From Deltaproteobacteria bacterium RIFOXYA12_FULL_61_11 (GTDB lineage: Bacteria; Bdellovibrionota_F; JAHFAK01; YA12-FULL-61-11), in the NCBI GenBank assembly GCA_001799195.1, contig MGSU01000070.1, positions 1,625 to 16,032 of the forward strand: a DNA stretch of 14,408 nucleotides, read 5' to 3'. Shown here one piece after another: positions 6,699-14,328 of the stretch; positions within the stretch are counted from its first letter, which is position 1; each line of letters opens with the position of its first letter. The notes beneath the pieces are model-generated. The model did not search any database and was not told the DNA's origin. It saw only the letters and a list, made by a program, of their open reading frames with translations. Position numbers and translations under genes: made by a program.

Positions 6699-8711
6699 AT
6701 GCGTTCTCCCTTCATACTCCTCGCTCTCCTGATCGTGGCCTGTGCCGGACCAACGCCTGAACCGACCACCAGCCTCGGTTTCTCCCCACGGCTGGAGGTT
6801 AAGTACAGCCTTGCCACCGTGGGTACCGCGGCGACGGCAGAAATCTTCCTCCTCGTGGACGGAGCCGAGGTCGCAACGACAGAGCTACCGGTTCGGGAGT
6901 TCGAGGACGGCTTGCAGGTCTCCGGCCGAGCGGTCTTCCCCGTGCTCGAGGGTCAGGCAGCGGTGTTGGTGGTGGTGCGTTCCGAGGAAGGTCGGGAGTT
7001 ACTGCGGGGCCTCTCCGAACCGTTTTCCATGACTAGGGGCCGCGTGGACCTCGGCCTCGTGCTGCGCCCGGTCTTCGAGACCACGGGCACCCTCACCGTC
7101 TCGGGCGGAGAACTCCACCTCCGCTACAGGCTCCAACCCGAAGTCCTGGACCTGGTGGATAGTCTCGGCCAACCGCGCTTCCTCCTCGAACTGAGCACGG
7201 CCGGAGCGGCTCCGCTGCTTTTCGAACCCGTGTTGCAAGACGGAGAACTGTTCCTCGAGGCCCCGTGTCAGGATTGGCAGCTCTTCACCGAGGGACTATC
7301 GCTGAAGCTGCGGCTCCAGGATGGGGAGACCATACTGGCCGAGGGTGGGACGGAGGGCCTCAGCCTGCTCCCCGGTCAGGAACTGGTCCTCCCGACCCTG
7401 CACCTCCGTCCGAACACGCAGGAATTGGGTCTTGTTCTCACCCTGGCCCCGAGCGGAACCCTGCAGATCGCACTCGAAGCCGCGGAGGTGTTGCCCTTCC
7501 TGGCCGCCTGGCAGGTAGAAGCGATCCTGCTCGACCTCATCTCTCCTTCAGGGGAACGCAAGGACCTGCCACTCCACCTCGACGGTGCCTCCGTGGTCGG
7601 GACGATCGACGGGGTCGATCCCCAGCTCACTTCCCTGCGATTGCGCCTGGTCGGAGCCGAACAACACACCGTGGCCACGGGGGTCGTCGAATTCGAACAA
7701 GGTCTTCCCGTCGGTACACTCGAGCTGGCCATGGTCCTCCCGGTCACCGCCGAAGTTGCCGTGAGCGCCGTGGTGGGACTGAGCGTTCGCGCGAACAACG
7801 ATAACGAGCCGTTACAGGCAACGGTCCTCATCAGCGGCGACCTGTCGCAGACCTCGAGGACGGACCTCTCAGGGAACGTGGTCCTCGAGCTCGAGGCGGG
7901 GCACTATGAAATGCTCCTTGAAGCAGATGGGTACGAATCGAAAACCTTCATCCTCGACCTTGCCGAGAACCAAGTCGAATCCCTGGTGTTCCTCCTCGAG
8001 CCCATAGGAGGTACGATCGAGGACTGCCATCAGGACATGGTCGCCTACTGGCCCTTCGATCGCCCCCAGATCGTGGGAAATACCGTGCAAGAGGTGATGA
8101 TGGGTTGGACTGGGACCTCGACCTGCACGCTCACGTCGGCCGAGGGCAGGATCGACCAGTCCATCGATTTGCAAAACTGCTCGATCGTCATGGGGAATTA
8201 CCTCAATTTCGACCAGACCTCGTCCTTCAGTTTTTCCCTCTGGTTGCGCACCGACTACCTCGGTTTCACGACCTTGCTGCGGAAGACCGCTCCCGATGCC
8301 TCCAAACGAGGCTACCTCTTCGATATCGGGTATCCTTCTTACGAACGCCACGATTACCTGCAACTCCACCTCTACAACAACGCCCAAATCCGGGAACAGA
8401 ACGTGTGGGCCCTCACCGAATACGCCCAGGGCGCGATCTTCGATGACGGGCAATGGCACCATGTGGTCGTGGTCTACCGCGGGACTACTACCGGAAGTGG
8501 CATCACCTTCTACCTGGACGGGCAGGCGGTTGACACCAACATCATCGATAATGGCCCGTTGTTCTCCACCCTGCAGAACAACGGCGCTTTGACCATCGGC
8601 CCCTTCCGGGGTAACCTCGATGACCTGGCGATCTGGAGACGGGCCCTTGAAGCCTCCGAGATCAACGACTTGCATAGCCGCGGACTCGAAGGTTTGCACG
8701 CCTGTTACTGA
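6699..8711 (+). CDS. Lipoprotein with beta repeats and C-terminal LamG-like domain
   Basis: 670 residues. AAGGAG (6687-6692) lies six bases before the ATG. The signal peptide ends in lipobox IVAC, giving lipidated Cys15. Three beta-rich segments of about 100-110 residues follow (about 30-124, 125-238 and 239-348), ending in similar strands (VDLGLVLRP, LPTLHLRP, LELAMVLP). Next is a carboxypeptidase regulatory-like/PEGA segment (about 355-435: PLQATVLISGD, DLSGNVVLELEAGHYEMLLEADGY). Residues about 445-660 are a concanavalin-like LamG/jellyroll domain: it opens DMVAYWPFD, has FSFSLWLRT, then DGQWHHVVVVYRG, ITFYLDGQ and GNLDDLAIWRRALEASEI, which are hallmarks of the Laminin_G_3 family. Such domains bind carbohydrate or protein ligands outside the cell, so a surface adhesin-like role is inferred. 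The first part matches the plan of its upstream neighbour. Confidence 0.87.
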   Translation: MRSPFILLALLIVACAGPTPEPTTSLGFSPRLEVKYSLATVGTAATAEIFLLVDGAEVATTELPVREFEDGLQVSGRAVFPVLEGQAAVLVVVRSEEGRELLRGLSEPFSMTRGRVDLGLVLRPVFETTGTLTVSGGELHLRYRLQPEVLDLVDSLGQPRFLLELSTAGAAPLLFEPVLQDGELFLEAPCQDWQLFTEGLSLKLRLQDGETILAEGGTEGLSLLPGQELVLPTLHLRPNTQELGLVLTLAPSGTLQIALEAAEVLPFLAAWQVEAILLDLISPSGERKDLPLHLDGASVVGTIDGVDPQLTSLRLRLVGAEQHTVATGVVEFEQGLPVGTLELAMVLPVTAEVAVSAVVGLSVRANNDNEPLQATVLISGDLSQTSRTDLSGNVVLELEAGHYEMLLEADGYESKTFILDLAENQVESLVFLLEPIGGTIEDCHQDMVAYWPFDRPQIVGNTVQEVMMGWTGTSTCTLTSAEGRIDQSIDLQNCSIVMGNYLNFDQTSSFSFSLWLRTDYLGFTTLLRKTAPDASKRGYLFDIGYPSYERHDYLQLHLYNNAQIREQNVWALTEYAQGAIFDDGQWHHVVVVYRGTTTGSGITFYLDGQAVDTNIIDNGPLFSTLQNNGALTIGPFRGNLDDLAIWRRALEASEINDLHSRGLEGLHACY

Positions 8712-8729
8712 CCCGATCTTTCTTTTTCC

Positions 8730-8758
8730 CTGACCTCCTCCCCCGTTCGTGCTATAAG
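8730..8758 (+). promoter_or_regulatory. Extended -10 promoter of the phosphoesterase gene
   Basis: CTGACC (8730-8735, 4 of 6) and TATAAG (8753-8758, 5 of 6) are 17 bases apart, and TGC directly precedes the -10, making an extended -10 element. The predicted start near 8765 leaves a leader of about 25 bases containing GTGAGG, five bases before the ATG at 8790. Confidence 0.55.
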
Positions 8759-8789
8759 GAGCCCTCCCGTACTGAACCGTGAGGCCGTC

Positions 8790-9986
8790 ATGCACCCCTC
8801 CCTGTTCCGTCGCCTACCAACGCTCTGCGGGGCTCAACTCCTCCTGCTCGTTGCACTGTTCACCGGCGCAGCCCCCACCTGCCCGGAAAACCCGAAAACC
8901 CTCTACCCGCCTCCTTCCGAGGATCCCGTGCCGTACCAAGAGGGTTCCTTCACCGTGGTTGTCCTGCCCGACACCCAGTATGCCCTGCTGAGTTCGGATA
9001 CCGCCAAGTTCGACCGCCAGATCGATTGGATCCTCGACCAACGCCGCTCGCGTCAGATTCTTGCCGTCGTAACTCTTGGAGACTCCACCGAACACAACCG
9101 GGCCGAGGAATGGGCGCGCTTCGGCCGGGGTATGCAACGCCTACGCGAACACGGGTTACCCACCCTGGTAACCCTCGGCAATCACGATTACTCCGACCTC
9201 TCCCGGAGGGACAGCAGCCTCTTCGGGGACTATTTCCACGACCCCGATTTCGCCTCTTCCAGCGTGGTTTTCGAAGCGTTCGACGATCCGCTGGGCCCGG
9301 CCGTCCGGCACAACTATGCCCTGCTCCTGACGATCCCGGACGAGACCCGCTTCGGCGTCAACGCCGGAAACAACGTGGGTTTGCTGACCCTGGAATTCGG
9401 CCCGCGCGACGAGGTCTTGGTGTGGGCCGAGCGCCTTCTCTCGTCTTACCCCGACCATACCTTCATCGTCGCGACCCATACCTATCTCTACGTCGAGGCC
9501 GACGGCGACCCGACCACGGTGGCCAGATACGACGCGGGAGGTCCCAGGGTCCAATCCTGGAATCCCCACGACTATGCGGGCATGCCCCCCTTCCATGCAC
9601 CGCCTTCTCCCTATCCGACCTACCCCTTCGACCTCCTCGACGACCTGGGATATCCCTCCGGGTATCACGGCAACGACGGTCAGGAGCTCTGGGACAAACT
9701 CTTGCGGCATCATACCAACGTCGCCCTGGTGCTCAGCGGTCACGTCTATCATCCCCGCGCCACCGGACACCTCGCCAGCCGCGGTGACCGGGGCAATCTC
9801 GTCCACGAGCTGCTCTCCGACTACCAACTCTGTTCCAACTGCGGCGAAGGGGGGCATTCCAGCGTCCTGAGGCTGCTCGAATTCCACCCCGACGGCAGGG
9901 GTTTGCAGGTGAAGAGTTATTCTCCTCTCGGCGGCAACTGGATGATCGGAGAAAACGACCAGTTCTCCCTACGGCTGCGCGACTGA
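8790..9986 (+). CDS. Secreted calcineurin-like metallophosphoesterase
   Basis: 398 residues with GTGAGG five bases before the ATG. Residues about 11-28 are a hydrophobic signal segment (AQLLLLVALFTGAA), so export is likely. The metal-binding motifs come in order: PDTQY (Asp61, with Gln63 where many relatives have His), GDSTEHN (Asp98), GNHDY (Asn131-His132), ATHTYL (His230) and SGHVYHP (His318, with His321 one place later than in the usual GHxH). The block FDRQIDWILDQ is typical of the subfamily that begins with PDTQ. These enzymes hydrolyse phosphomonoesters or phosphodiesters with two metal ions; the substrate cannot be predicted. It follows the LamG lipoprotein gene by 78 bases but has its own promoter, and it converges on the ZIP gene with a six-base gap. 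Confidence 0.9.
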   Translation: MHPSLFRRLPTLCGAQLLLLVALFTGAAPTCPENPKTLYPPPSEDPVPYQEGSFTVVVLPDTQYALLSSDTAKFDRQIDWILDQRRSRQILAVVTLGDSTEHNRAEEWARFGRGMQRLREHGLPTLVTLGNHDYSDLSRRDSSLFGDYFHDPDFASSSVVFEAFDDPLGPAVRHNYALLLTIPDETRFGVNAGNNVGLLTLEFGPRDEVLVWAERLLSSYPDHTFIVATHTYLYVEADGDPTTVARYDAGGPRVQSWNPHDYAGMPPFHAPPSPYPTYPFDLLDDLGYPSGYHGNDGQELWDKLLRHHTNVALVLSGHVYHPRATGHLASRGDRGNLVHELLSDYQLCSNCGEGGHSSVLRLLEFHPDGRGLQVKSYSPLGGNWMIGENDQFSLRLRD

Positions 9987-9992
9987 GTCCCT

Positions 9993-10808
9993 TCAACCCA
10001 GCGCCACATCCAGGGTCATCATCACCGCGAAACCGAGCATCGCGCCGAGGGTGGCGACATGCGTGCTGGCCTTGTCCTGTTGAGCCTCGGGGATGAGCTC
10101 TTCGACCACCACGTAGATCATCGCTCCAGCGGCGAACGCCAAGGCATAGGGCAAGATCGGCCGCAGGAACAGGACCGCGGCGGCACCGAGCACGCCGGCC
10201 ACGGGTTCGACCGCTCCGGAGAGCTGGCCGTACCAGAAACTCTCGATCCGGCCGAGACCCTCACGTCGCAATGGTACCGAAACGGCGGCCCCCTCCGGGA
10301 AGTTCTGCAAACCTATTCCCAGGGCCAGGGCGACCGCACCCGCCAATGTGGCCGCGGGTAACCCCGCAGCGACCGCACCAAAGGCCACCCCAACCGCCAA
10401 CCCTTCGGGAATGTTATGGAGAGTGATGGCCAGGACGAGGAGCACGCTGCGCCTCCAACTCGTCTTGATCCCCTCGGCCTGATCCATCGGGGTATAGAGG
10501 TGCACATGGGGGAGGACCCCGTCCACGGCCCACAGGAAGGCTCCACCGGCGAGGAAGCCCAGCACCGCAGGTACCCAGACCGGCACAGGGCCTCCCTCGG
10601 CGAGTTCGATCGCCGGAGCCAAGAGGGACCAGAAGCTGGCCGCGATCATGACCCCTGCGGCGAACCCGAGCATCCCGTCGAGTACCTTGCGCTCGATGGT
10701 CTTGAAGAAGAAGACCAGGGCCGCGCCGGCCGCGGTAATGGCCCAGGTGAATACAGTAGCGACGAGAGCCTGGAGCACGGGATGGAGTTGGGAAAAAGCG
10801 TGGACCAC
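9993..10808 (-). CDS. ZIP-family metal transporter, GufA-like
   Basis: 271 residues from a GTG at 10808, chosen because AGGAGGT lies just upstream. The spacing is short (three bases), and a GTG at 10844 is the alternative, adding 12 residues. The protein is almost entirely hydrophobic with about eight membrane spans. It carries the ZIP metal-path motifs: [10 protein letters not shown] (His131, Asn132, Glu135), QNFPEG (Gln168, Asn169, Glu172) and EELIPE (Glu236, Glu237, Glu241). A loop with [13 protein letters not shown] (101-113) lies between spans 3 and 4. ZIP proteins bring divalent metals such as zinc, manganese or iron into the cytoplasm. It is the last gene of a minus-strand operon after MYG1-family and rdgB genes, with a 55-base gap to rdgB. 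The metal-dependent enzymes in this operon fit a metal-supply role, though that link is inferred. Confidence 0.88.
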   Translation of the reverse strand: MVHAFSQLHPVLQALVATVFTWAITAAGAALVFFFKTIERKVLDGMLGFAAGVMIAASFWSLLAPAIELAEGGPVPVWVPAVLGFLAGGAFLWAVDGVLPHVHLYTPMDQAEGIKTSWRRSVLLVLAITLHNIPEGLAVGVAFGAVAAGLPAATLAGAVALALGIGLQNFPEGAAVSVPLRREGLGRIESFWYGQLSGAVEPVAGVLGAAAVLFLRPILPYALAFAAGAMIYVVVEELIPEAQQDKASTHVATLGAMLGFAVMMTLDVALG

Positions 10809-10811
10809 GGG

Positions 10812-10818
10812 ACCTCCT
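10812..10818 (-). promoter_or_regulatory. Ribosome binding site for the ZIP gene
   Basis: The minus strand reads AGGAGGT, three bases before the GTG at 10808. It lies inside the frame opened by the upstream GTG at 10844, which argues for the shorter protein; the tight spacing leaves some doubt. Confidence 0.5.
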
Positions 10819-10863
10819 GCATGGTCGGTTCGAAAACTCGTCACACCGGGAGAACTCCCCGGT

Positions 10864-11466
10864 TCATGTCCTGCCGAAAAGAGCGCGAACTACCTCGCGA
10901 AAGGCCTTGCCACGATGGCTCAGCTCGTTCTTCCGCGAGTCCCCGAGTTCGGCCAGGGTCCGGTTCTCTCCACTCGGGACGAAAACGGGGTCATAACCGA
11001 ACCCCCCGGTACCTGCCGGAGTAGCGATAATGCGGCCTTCGCAGCTTCCCTCAAAATATTGCACGGCCTTCCCCGGCTCGGCCAGGGCAACCACGCAGAC
11101 GAAACGAGCCTTCACGTCGGTGAAATCACCTCCGGTGCGAACACGGAGGTTGCGCAATAAGAGGTCGAGGTTGGCCCGATGGTTGCCCTGGGCGGCATAA
11201 CGGGCTGAATGCACTCCAGGCGCGCCGTCGAGCACCTCGACCACCAGACCAGAATCGTCGGCCAGGGTCGGGAGGCCGGTCGCATGCATGACCGCCTCTG
11301 CTTTGAGTGCGGCGTTCTCGGCGAAGGTCGTACCGGTCTCCTCGACCGCGAGTCCGGGCACCACATCGTCCTGCCCGAGCAACAACCATCCCGTTTCGGC
11401 GAGGATGGCGCGGATCTCTCCCAGCTTGTGGGTATTCTGCGTGGCCAGCACAAAGGTCGGTGCCAT
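10864..11466 (-). CDS. rdgB: XTP/dITP diphosphatase (RdgB/HAM1 family)
   Basis: 200 residues, the usual length for the family. The ATG at 11466 is preceded by GAGG at a six-base gap; this site overlaps the stop codon region of the upstream MYG1-family gene. Family motifs in order are: [11 protein letters not shown] (7-17, with Gln10 where most members have Gly), [13 protein letters not shown] (44-56), LADDSGL (68-74, Asp70/Asp71), GVHSARYA (84-91), [11 protein letters not shown] (152-162), and Lys179 with HRGKA (184-188). The enzyme hydrolyses non-canonical purine triphosphates (XTP, dITP, ITP) to monophosphates and diphosphate with Mg2+, keeping them out of DNA and RNA. It sits nine bases after the MYG1-family stop, so they are cotranscribed. 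Confidence 0.95.
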   Translation of the reverse strand: MAPTFVLATQNTHKLGEIRAILAETGWLLLGQDDVVPGLAVEETGTTFAENAALKAEAVMHATGLPTLADDSGLVVEVLDGAPGVHSARYAAQGNHRANLDLLLRNLRVRTGGDFTDVKARFVCVVALAEPGKAVQYFEGSCEGRIIATPAGTGGFGYDPVFVPSGENRTLAELGDSRKNELSHRGKAFREVVRALFGRT

Positions 11467-11475
11467 CGTGGTCCT

Positions 11476-12528
11476 CTACAACATTGTCGAACTATCGTAC
11501 CCTTCCTTTCTCCTCGCTTGAGGCCCCTCTACCGTCCTCGAACCCAGCGCTTTCCCGAGCAGGGCCAGAGCGTCCTCGCGAGTACGAGCGGCGCAGAGGA
11601 AGAGGTTGCGGTGACAGAAGGCCGCTCCGGCTACCCCGCTGACCTTTGCGAGCTCTTCGCCAGACCTCCCCCCCCAGGGTTCCGGCAGCGAACGGCGGTT
11701 CTCGAAGCGCTCGCGGGAATGCGGCAAGGCTTCTACATACCACTGGGTCTTTCCCTCTCGGGCTTTCGGATAGAGCACGAATAACACCGATGGGGAGTAT
11801 TCTGCGAGTTCGAGCGTCGAGAAGGGAGGGGTCAGACCCTCTTCTAGGTCGAGGAGGTACTCCCGGAAGGGCAAGGACCCGGGTAACTCCAGATAGAGTC
11901 GCCCCTCTGCCCGCGCGCGACCGAGTTCTCCGGCTACAACCTGCGAGGCCAAGACTTCGCGCTCACACCGCAGCAACGTGCCCAGCAGAATTTCCCGACA
12001 GAGGGCTACGGCCTTGGAGAAGGCCCATGAGAGGGCCACTTCGCTGTCGTCGATCGGCCGGAACGCATCGAGTACATCGAAGAGATCGTAGGGAACCAGG
12101 CCGTGCCCCTGATAGGCTTTCCTCACCCCGATGTAGAACCATCCGTTGTCGACCGCATCAACGGGTTCCACCAAGCGCTTGTCCACTGCCCGCATCAGTT
12201 CCGACTCGAAGGCCTCGGTCGAGAGCACCCCTGCCGGGAGGCGGCGGAACCGGGTCACGAAGTCGGCTCCGCGATGTCTCCAGAGCAAACCGAAGGCGGA
12301 GAAGGGAACGCCATTCGACCGGCTCTCGGCAAAACCGCGCTGGTGGTGATCGAAACGATGATGGTCGGGGTCATACACCAGGCCGGTGTCCACGACTATC
12401 TCGGCTGTGGCGAGCTCGGTCTCGGGCAACCCCCGCGCGAGTTCGGCCTCGGGGTGGAGCAAGGTCAGGAGGGCACAGGAGAAACAATCGTCGGCGTGGA
12501 AGGGACCACCGTGGACCGCAATGAGCAT
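11476..12528 (-). CDS. MYG1-family DHH hydrolase/nuclease
   Basis: 350 residues from the ATG at 12528, preceded by AGGAGGT. It matches the MYG1 (UPF0160) family along its length: VHGGPFHADD (5-14), EIVVDTGLVYDPDHHRFDHHQ (from residue 43; Asp47, and Asp60-His61-His62 as the DHH motif), FSAFGLLWRH (76-85), DAVDNGW (124-130) and the C-terminal block with PWGGRSGEEL and FCHRNLF (304-310). Eukaryotic MYG1 is a metal-dependent 3'-5' RNA exonuclease; the role of bacterial members is not established, and phosphoester hydrolysis is inferred from the DHH residues. It is the first gene of the MYG1-rdgB-ZIP operon, transcribed from the promoter at 12559-12587. Confidence 0.88.
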   Translation of the reverse strand: MLIAVHGGPFHADDCFSCALLTLLHPEAELARGLPETELATAEIVVDTGLVYDPDHHRFDHHQRGFAESRSNGVPFSAFGLLWRHRGADFVTRFRRLPAGVLSTEAFESELMRAVDKRLVEPVDAVDNGWFYIGVRKAYQGHGLVPYDLFDVLDAFRPIDDSEVALSWAFSKAVALCREILLGTLLRCEREVLASQVVAGELGRARAEGRLYLELPGSLPFREYLLDLEEGLTPPFSTLELAEYSPSVLFVLYPKAREGKTQWYVEALPHSRERFENRRSLPEPWGGRSGEELAKVSGVAGAAFCHRNLFLCAARTREDALALLGKALGSRTVEGPQARRKEGYDSSTML

Positions 12529-12558
12529 CGCAACCTCCTAAGCAGGGGAATGTGGAGC

Positions 12559-12587
12559 ATGCTACGCGAACACCAGGCTCGAGGCAA
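12559..12587 (-). promoter_or_regulatory. Promoter of the MYG1-rdgB-ZIP operon
   Basis: On the minus strand, TTGCCT (12587-12582, 4 of 6) and TAGCAT (12564-12559, 4 of 6) are separated by 17 bases. The predicted start near 12552 leaves a short leader of about 23 bases that holds the AGGAGGT site (12539-12533). Confidence 0.45.
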
Positions 12588-12635
12588 ATCCCCCCTCCTG
12601 ACCAAATCCTCCCGTCCGAAGCGCGCGCGTTGGCG

Positions 12636-12664
12636 TTGACAGCGAGAGGGGATCCAGCTATGGA
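12636..12664 (+). promoter_or_regulatory. Possible promoter overlapping a start codon
   Basis: A perfect TTGACA (12636-12641) is followed after 17 bases by TATGGA (12659-12664), only a half match to the -10 consensus. If used, transcription starts near 12671, downstream of the ATG at 12660, so the DsbD-N-like protein would have to start at the ATG at 12699. Confidence 0.35.
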
Positions 12665-13193
12665 GAAGGGTCCAACTCACGTGGAGATCACGGTGGTCAT
12701 GCGCTGGTTTGTACCCGGTTTCCTCTTCGCATTCTCCCTCCAGGTCTTAGCCCTCGAACCGAAGGATGTACTCTCGGCCCAAATAGCCCTCGAAGGAGCC
12801 CCACCGCAGGCCGGTCAATCCGCGACTGTCATAGTCCGGCTCTCGATACGGAACGAATGGCACATCAACAGCGCGAAACCTTTGCAAACCTACCTGATCC
12901 CGACCAGTCTCGCGATGACCCCAAGCAGCGGGATCGCTCTCGGCGAGGTCCTCTACCCCGAGGGCGTGCTGCGCCGTTTCCCCTTCGCCACCGAGGAACT
13001 CTCCGTCTATGAGGGGCTCGTGGAATTGCGCGCTCCCCTCACCGCTCCACGCAAGCCCGGAAAATACCCCTTGACCTTCAAACTGCGATACCAGGCCTGT
13101 GATCAGAGGACGTGTCTGCCCCCGACGACCCTCGACACCTCCTTCGAATTCGAGGTCCTCGCCTCGACCACACCCAAACCACCACGGCCTTGA
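12660..13193 (+). CDS. Periplasmic DsbD N-terminal-domain-like protein
   Basis: 177 residues from the ATG at 12660, which has GAGGGG eight bases upstream; the ATG at 12699 (164 residues, MRWFVPGFLF) gives a more classical signal peptide. A hydrophobic segment (about 17-31) is followed by a beta-rich domain. Its motifs match the DsbD-N family: NEWHINSAKPLQTYLIPTSL (from residue 66), YEGLVELRAPL (118-128), LTFKLRYQACDQRTCLPP (from residue 138, with Cys147 and Cys152). In DsbD, this pair of cysteines passes electrons from the membrane domain to periplasmic partners such as DsbC. Here the membrane and thioredoxin domains are absent and not encoded nearby. It is probably exported and part of a thiol-redox system, or a substrate-binding relative. 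It lies 28 bases before rpoH, likely in the same operon. Confidence 0.82.
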   Translation: MEKGPTHVEITVVMRWFVPGFLFAFSLQVLALEPKDVLSAQIALEGAPPQAGQSATVIVRLSIRNEWHINSAKPLQTYLIPTSLAMTPSSGIALGEVLYPEGVLRRFPFATEELSVYEGLVELRAPLTAPRKPGKYPLTFKLRYQACDQRTCLPPTTLDTSFEFEVLASTTPKPPRP

Positions 13194-13207
13194 GCGGTCC
13201 GCACCCC

Positions 13208-13218
13208 GGAGGAGGAGG
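13208..13218 (+). promoter_or_regulatory. Strong ribosome binding site of rpoH
   Basis: GGAGGAGGAGG ends three bases before the ATG at 13222, offering several overlapping Shine-Dalgarno registers. It fixes this start against an open frame that extends 41 codons upstream into the preceding gene. Confidence 0.7.
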
Positions 13219-13221
13219 CCG

Positions 13222-14091
13222 ATGACGTCGAAGAACTTACCCGTCAGCGTGTCCATCCAGGACCGCTACATGCGCGAGGTCGGCAAGTACAAACTGCTGA
13301 CCAGGGAAGAAGAACTCAAACTGGCGGTAGAGTATTACGAAACCCAGGACCTCGAGGCCGCTCAAAAACTGGTGACCGCCAATCTCCGGCTCGTCATCAA
13401 GATCGCCAACGGGTACGTCCGGTCGGGTATCAGGATCTTGGATCTCATCCAGGAAGGCAATATCGGTCTTATGAAGGCGGTCAAGGACTTCAACCCCTAC
13501 AAGGGCGTCCGTCTGGCCCACTACGCCTCCTGGTGGATCAAGGCCTATATTCAGAACTATCTGCTCAAGAACTGGAGTCTGGTCAAGATCGGTACCACCC
13601 AGGCTCAACGCAAACTCTTCTACAAACTCGATCAGGAACGCCGCCATCTCGAGGCCCTGGGAATCACTCCGGGAACGAAATTGCTGGCCACCAACCTCGG
13701 GGTCAAGGAACACGAAGTGCTCGAGATGGGCCAACGCCTCTCCGGCAAGGACGTTTCTCTCGATGTACCCGTCGGCGAGAGCGGCACCTCCTCCCTCATC
13801 GATTTCTATGCCACCGATGCCACCCCGGTCGTAGAACTGCTCGAACAGGAAGAAATGCGTAGGGTGGTCCTGGACAACCTCGACGAATTCAAAACCACTT
13901 TGAACGAGAAGGAATTGCAGATCTTCGATCGCCGCATCTTCACCGAAGAACCGGTGACCCTGCAAGAGATCGGCGACCAGTACGGCATCACCCGCGAACG
14001 GGTCCGCCAGGTCGAGAAGAAGATCCTCGATAAACTGCGCCAGTTCATACAGACCAAGGCACCCGAGCTCATGATGGTCGAGGAGGAGTAA
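13222..14091 (+). CDS. rpoH: RNA polymerase heat-shock sigma factor RpoH (sigma32)
   Basis: 289 residues, typical of RpoH. Region 1.2/2.1 starts YMREVGKYKLLTREEELKLA (16-35). Region 2.2 reads DLIQEGNIGLMKAVKDF (74-90). Regions 2.3-2.4 have YASWWIKAYIQNYLLKNWSLVKI (from residue 101). It is directly followed by QRKLFYKL (129-136), matching the RpoH box QRKLFFNL that separates RpoH from housekeeping sigma factors and binds core polymerase. Region 4.2 is a helix-turn-helix, TLQEIGDQYGITRERVRQVE (from residue 246). RpoH directs transcription of chaperone and protease genes after heat or protein-folding stress. Upstream is a DsbD-N-like gene and xseB follows after three bases, so an operon is likely. 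The identification is firm as a group 3 sigma factor; RpoH is the best fit. Confidence 0.92.
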   Translation: MTSKNLPVSVSIQDRYMREVGKYKLLTREEELKLAVEYYETQDLEAAQKLVTANLRLVIKIANGYVRSGIRILDLIQEGNIGLMKAVKDFNPYKGVRLAHYASWWIKAYIQNYLLKNWSLVKIGTTQAQRKLFYKLDQERRHLEALGITPGTKLLATNLGVKEHEVLEMGQRLSGKDVSLDVPVGESGTSSLIDFYATDATPVVELLEQEEMRRVVLDNLDEFKTTLNEKELQIFDRRIFTEEPVTLQEIGDQYGITRERVRQVEKKILDKLRQFIQTKAPELMMVEEE

Positions 14092-14094
14092 TCC

Positions 14095-14319
14095 ATGACC
14101 TTCGAACAATCCATGAGAAGGCTGGAGGAGATTACCCGGAAGCTCGAGCAGGGCGAGGTCTCGCTCGACGAGACCGTACAGTTCTTCGAGGAAGGGATGA
14201 CCCTTTATCGAGAGTGTCTGGCGAAACTGACCGAAACCGAGAAGAAGATCGAACTCCTCACCCGCGACCAAGAAGGCAACCTCACCCGCACCCCCTTCGA
14301 CGCCGAGAAGAGCGAGTGA
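14095..14319 (+). CDS. xseB: Exodeoxyribonuclease VII small subunit
   Basis: 74 residues, the normal size for XseB. The ATG lies three bases after the rpoH stop, and its GAGGAGGAG ribosome site lies within the last rpoH codons, so the two are translationally linked. The sequence is a helical hairpin with the family pattern: TFEQSMRRLEEITRKLEQGE (from residue 2), then VSLDETVQFFEEGMTLYREC (22-41) and LTETEKKIELL (45-55). Exonuclease VII (XseA with several XseB subunits) degrades single-stranded DNA in both directions in repair. The large subunit gene xseA is not in the window. Confidence 0.93.
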   Translation: MTFEQSMRRLEEITRKLEQGEVSLDETVQFFEEGMTLYRECLAKLTETEKKIELLTRDQEGNLTRTPFDAEKSE

Positions 14320-14328
14320 TCGAGGAGG

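Noticed and set aside
8712-8730. T-rich tract after the LamG lipoprotein as an intrinsic terminator
   Set aside because: No GC-rich hairpin precedes it.
13237-14271. Open frame on the minus strand opposite rpoH and xseB
   Set aside because: Both plus-strand genes are certain, and the antisense translation shows no family signature.
14321-14328. CGAGGAGG after xseB as a ribosome site for another plus-strand gene
   Set aside because: No start codon follows at a usable distance, and the next plus-strand ATG frame stops after about ten codons; a minus-strand gene end fits better.
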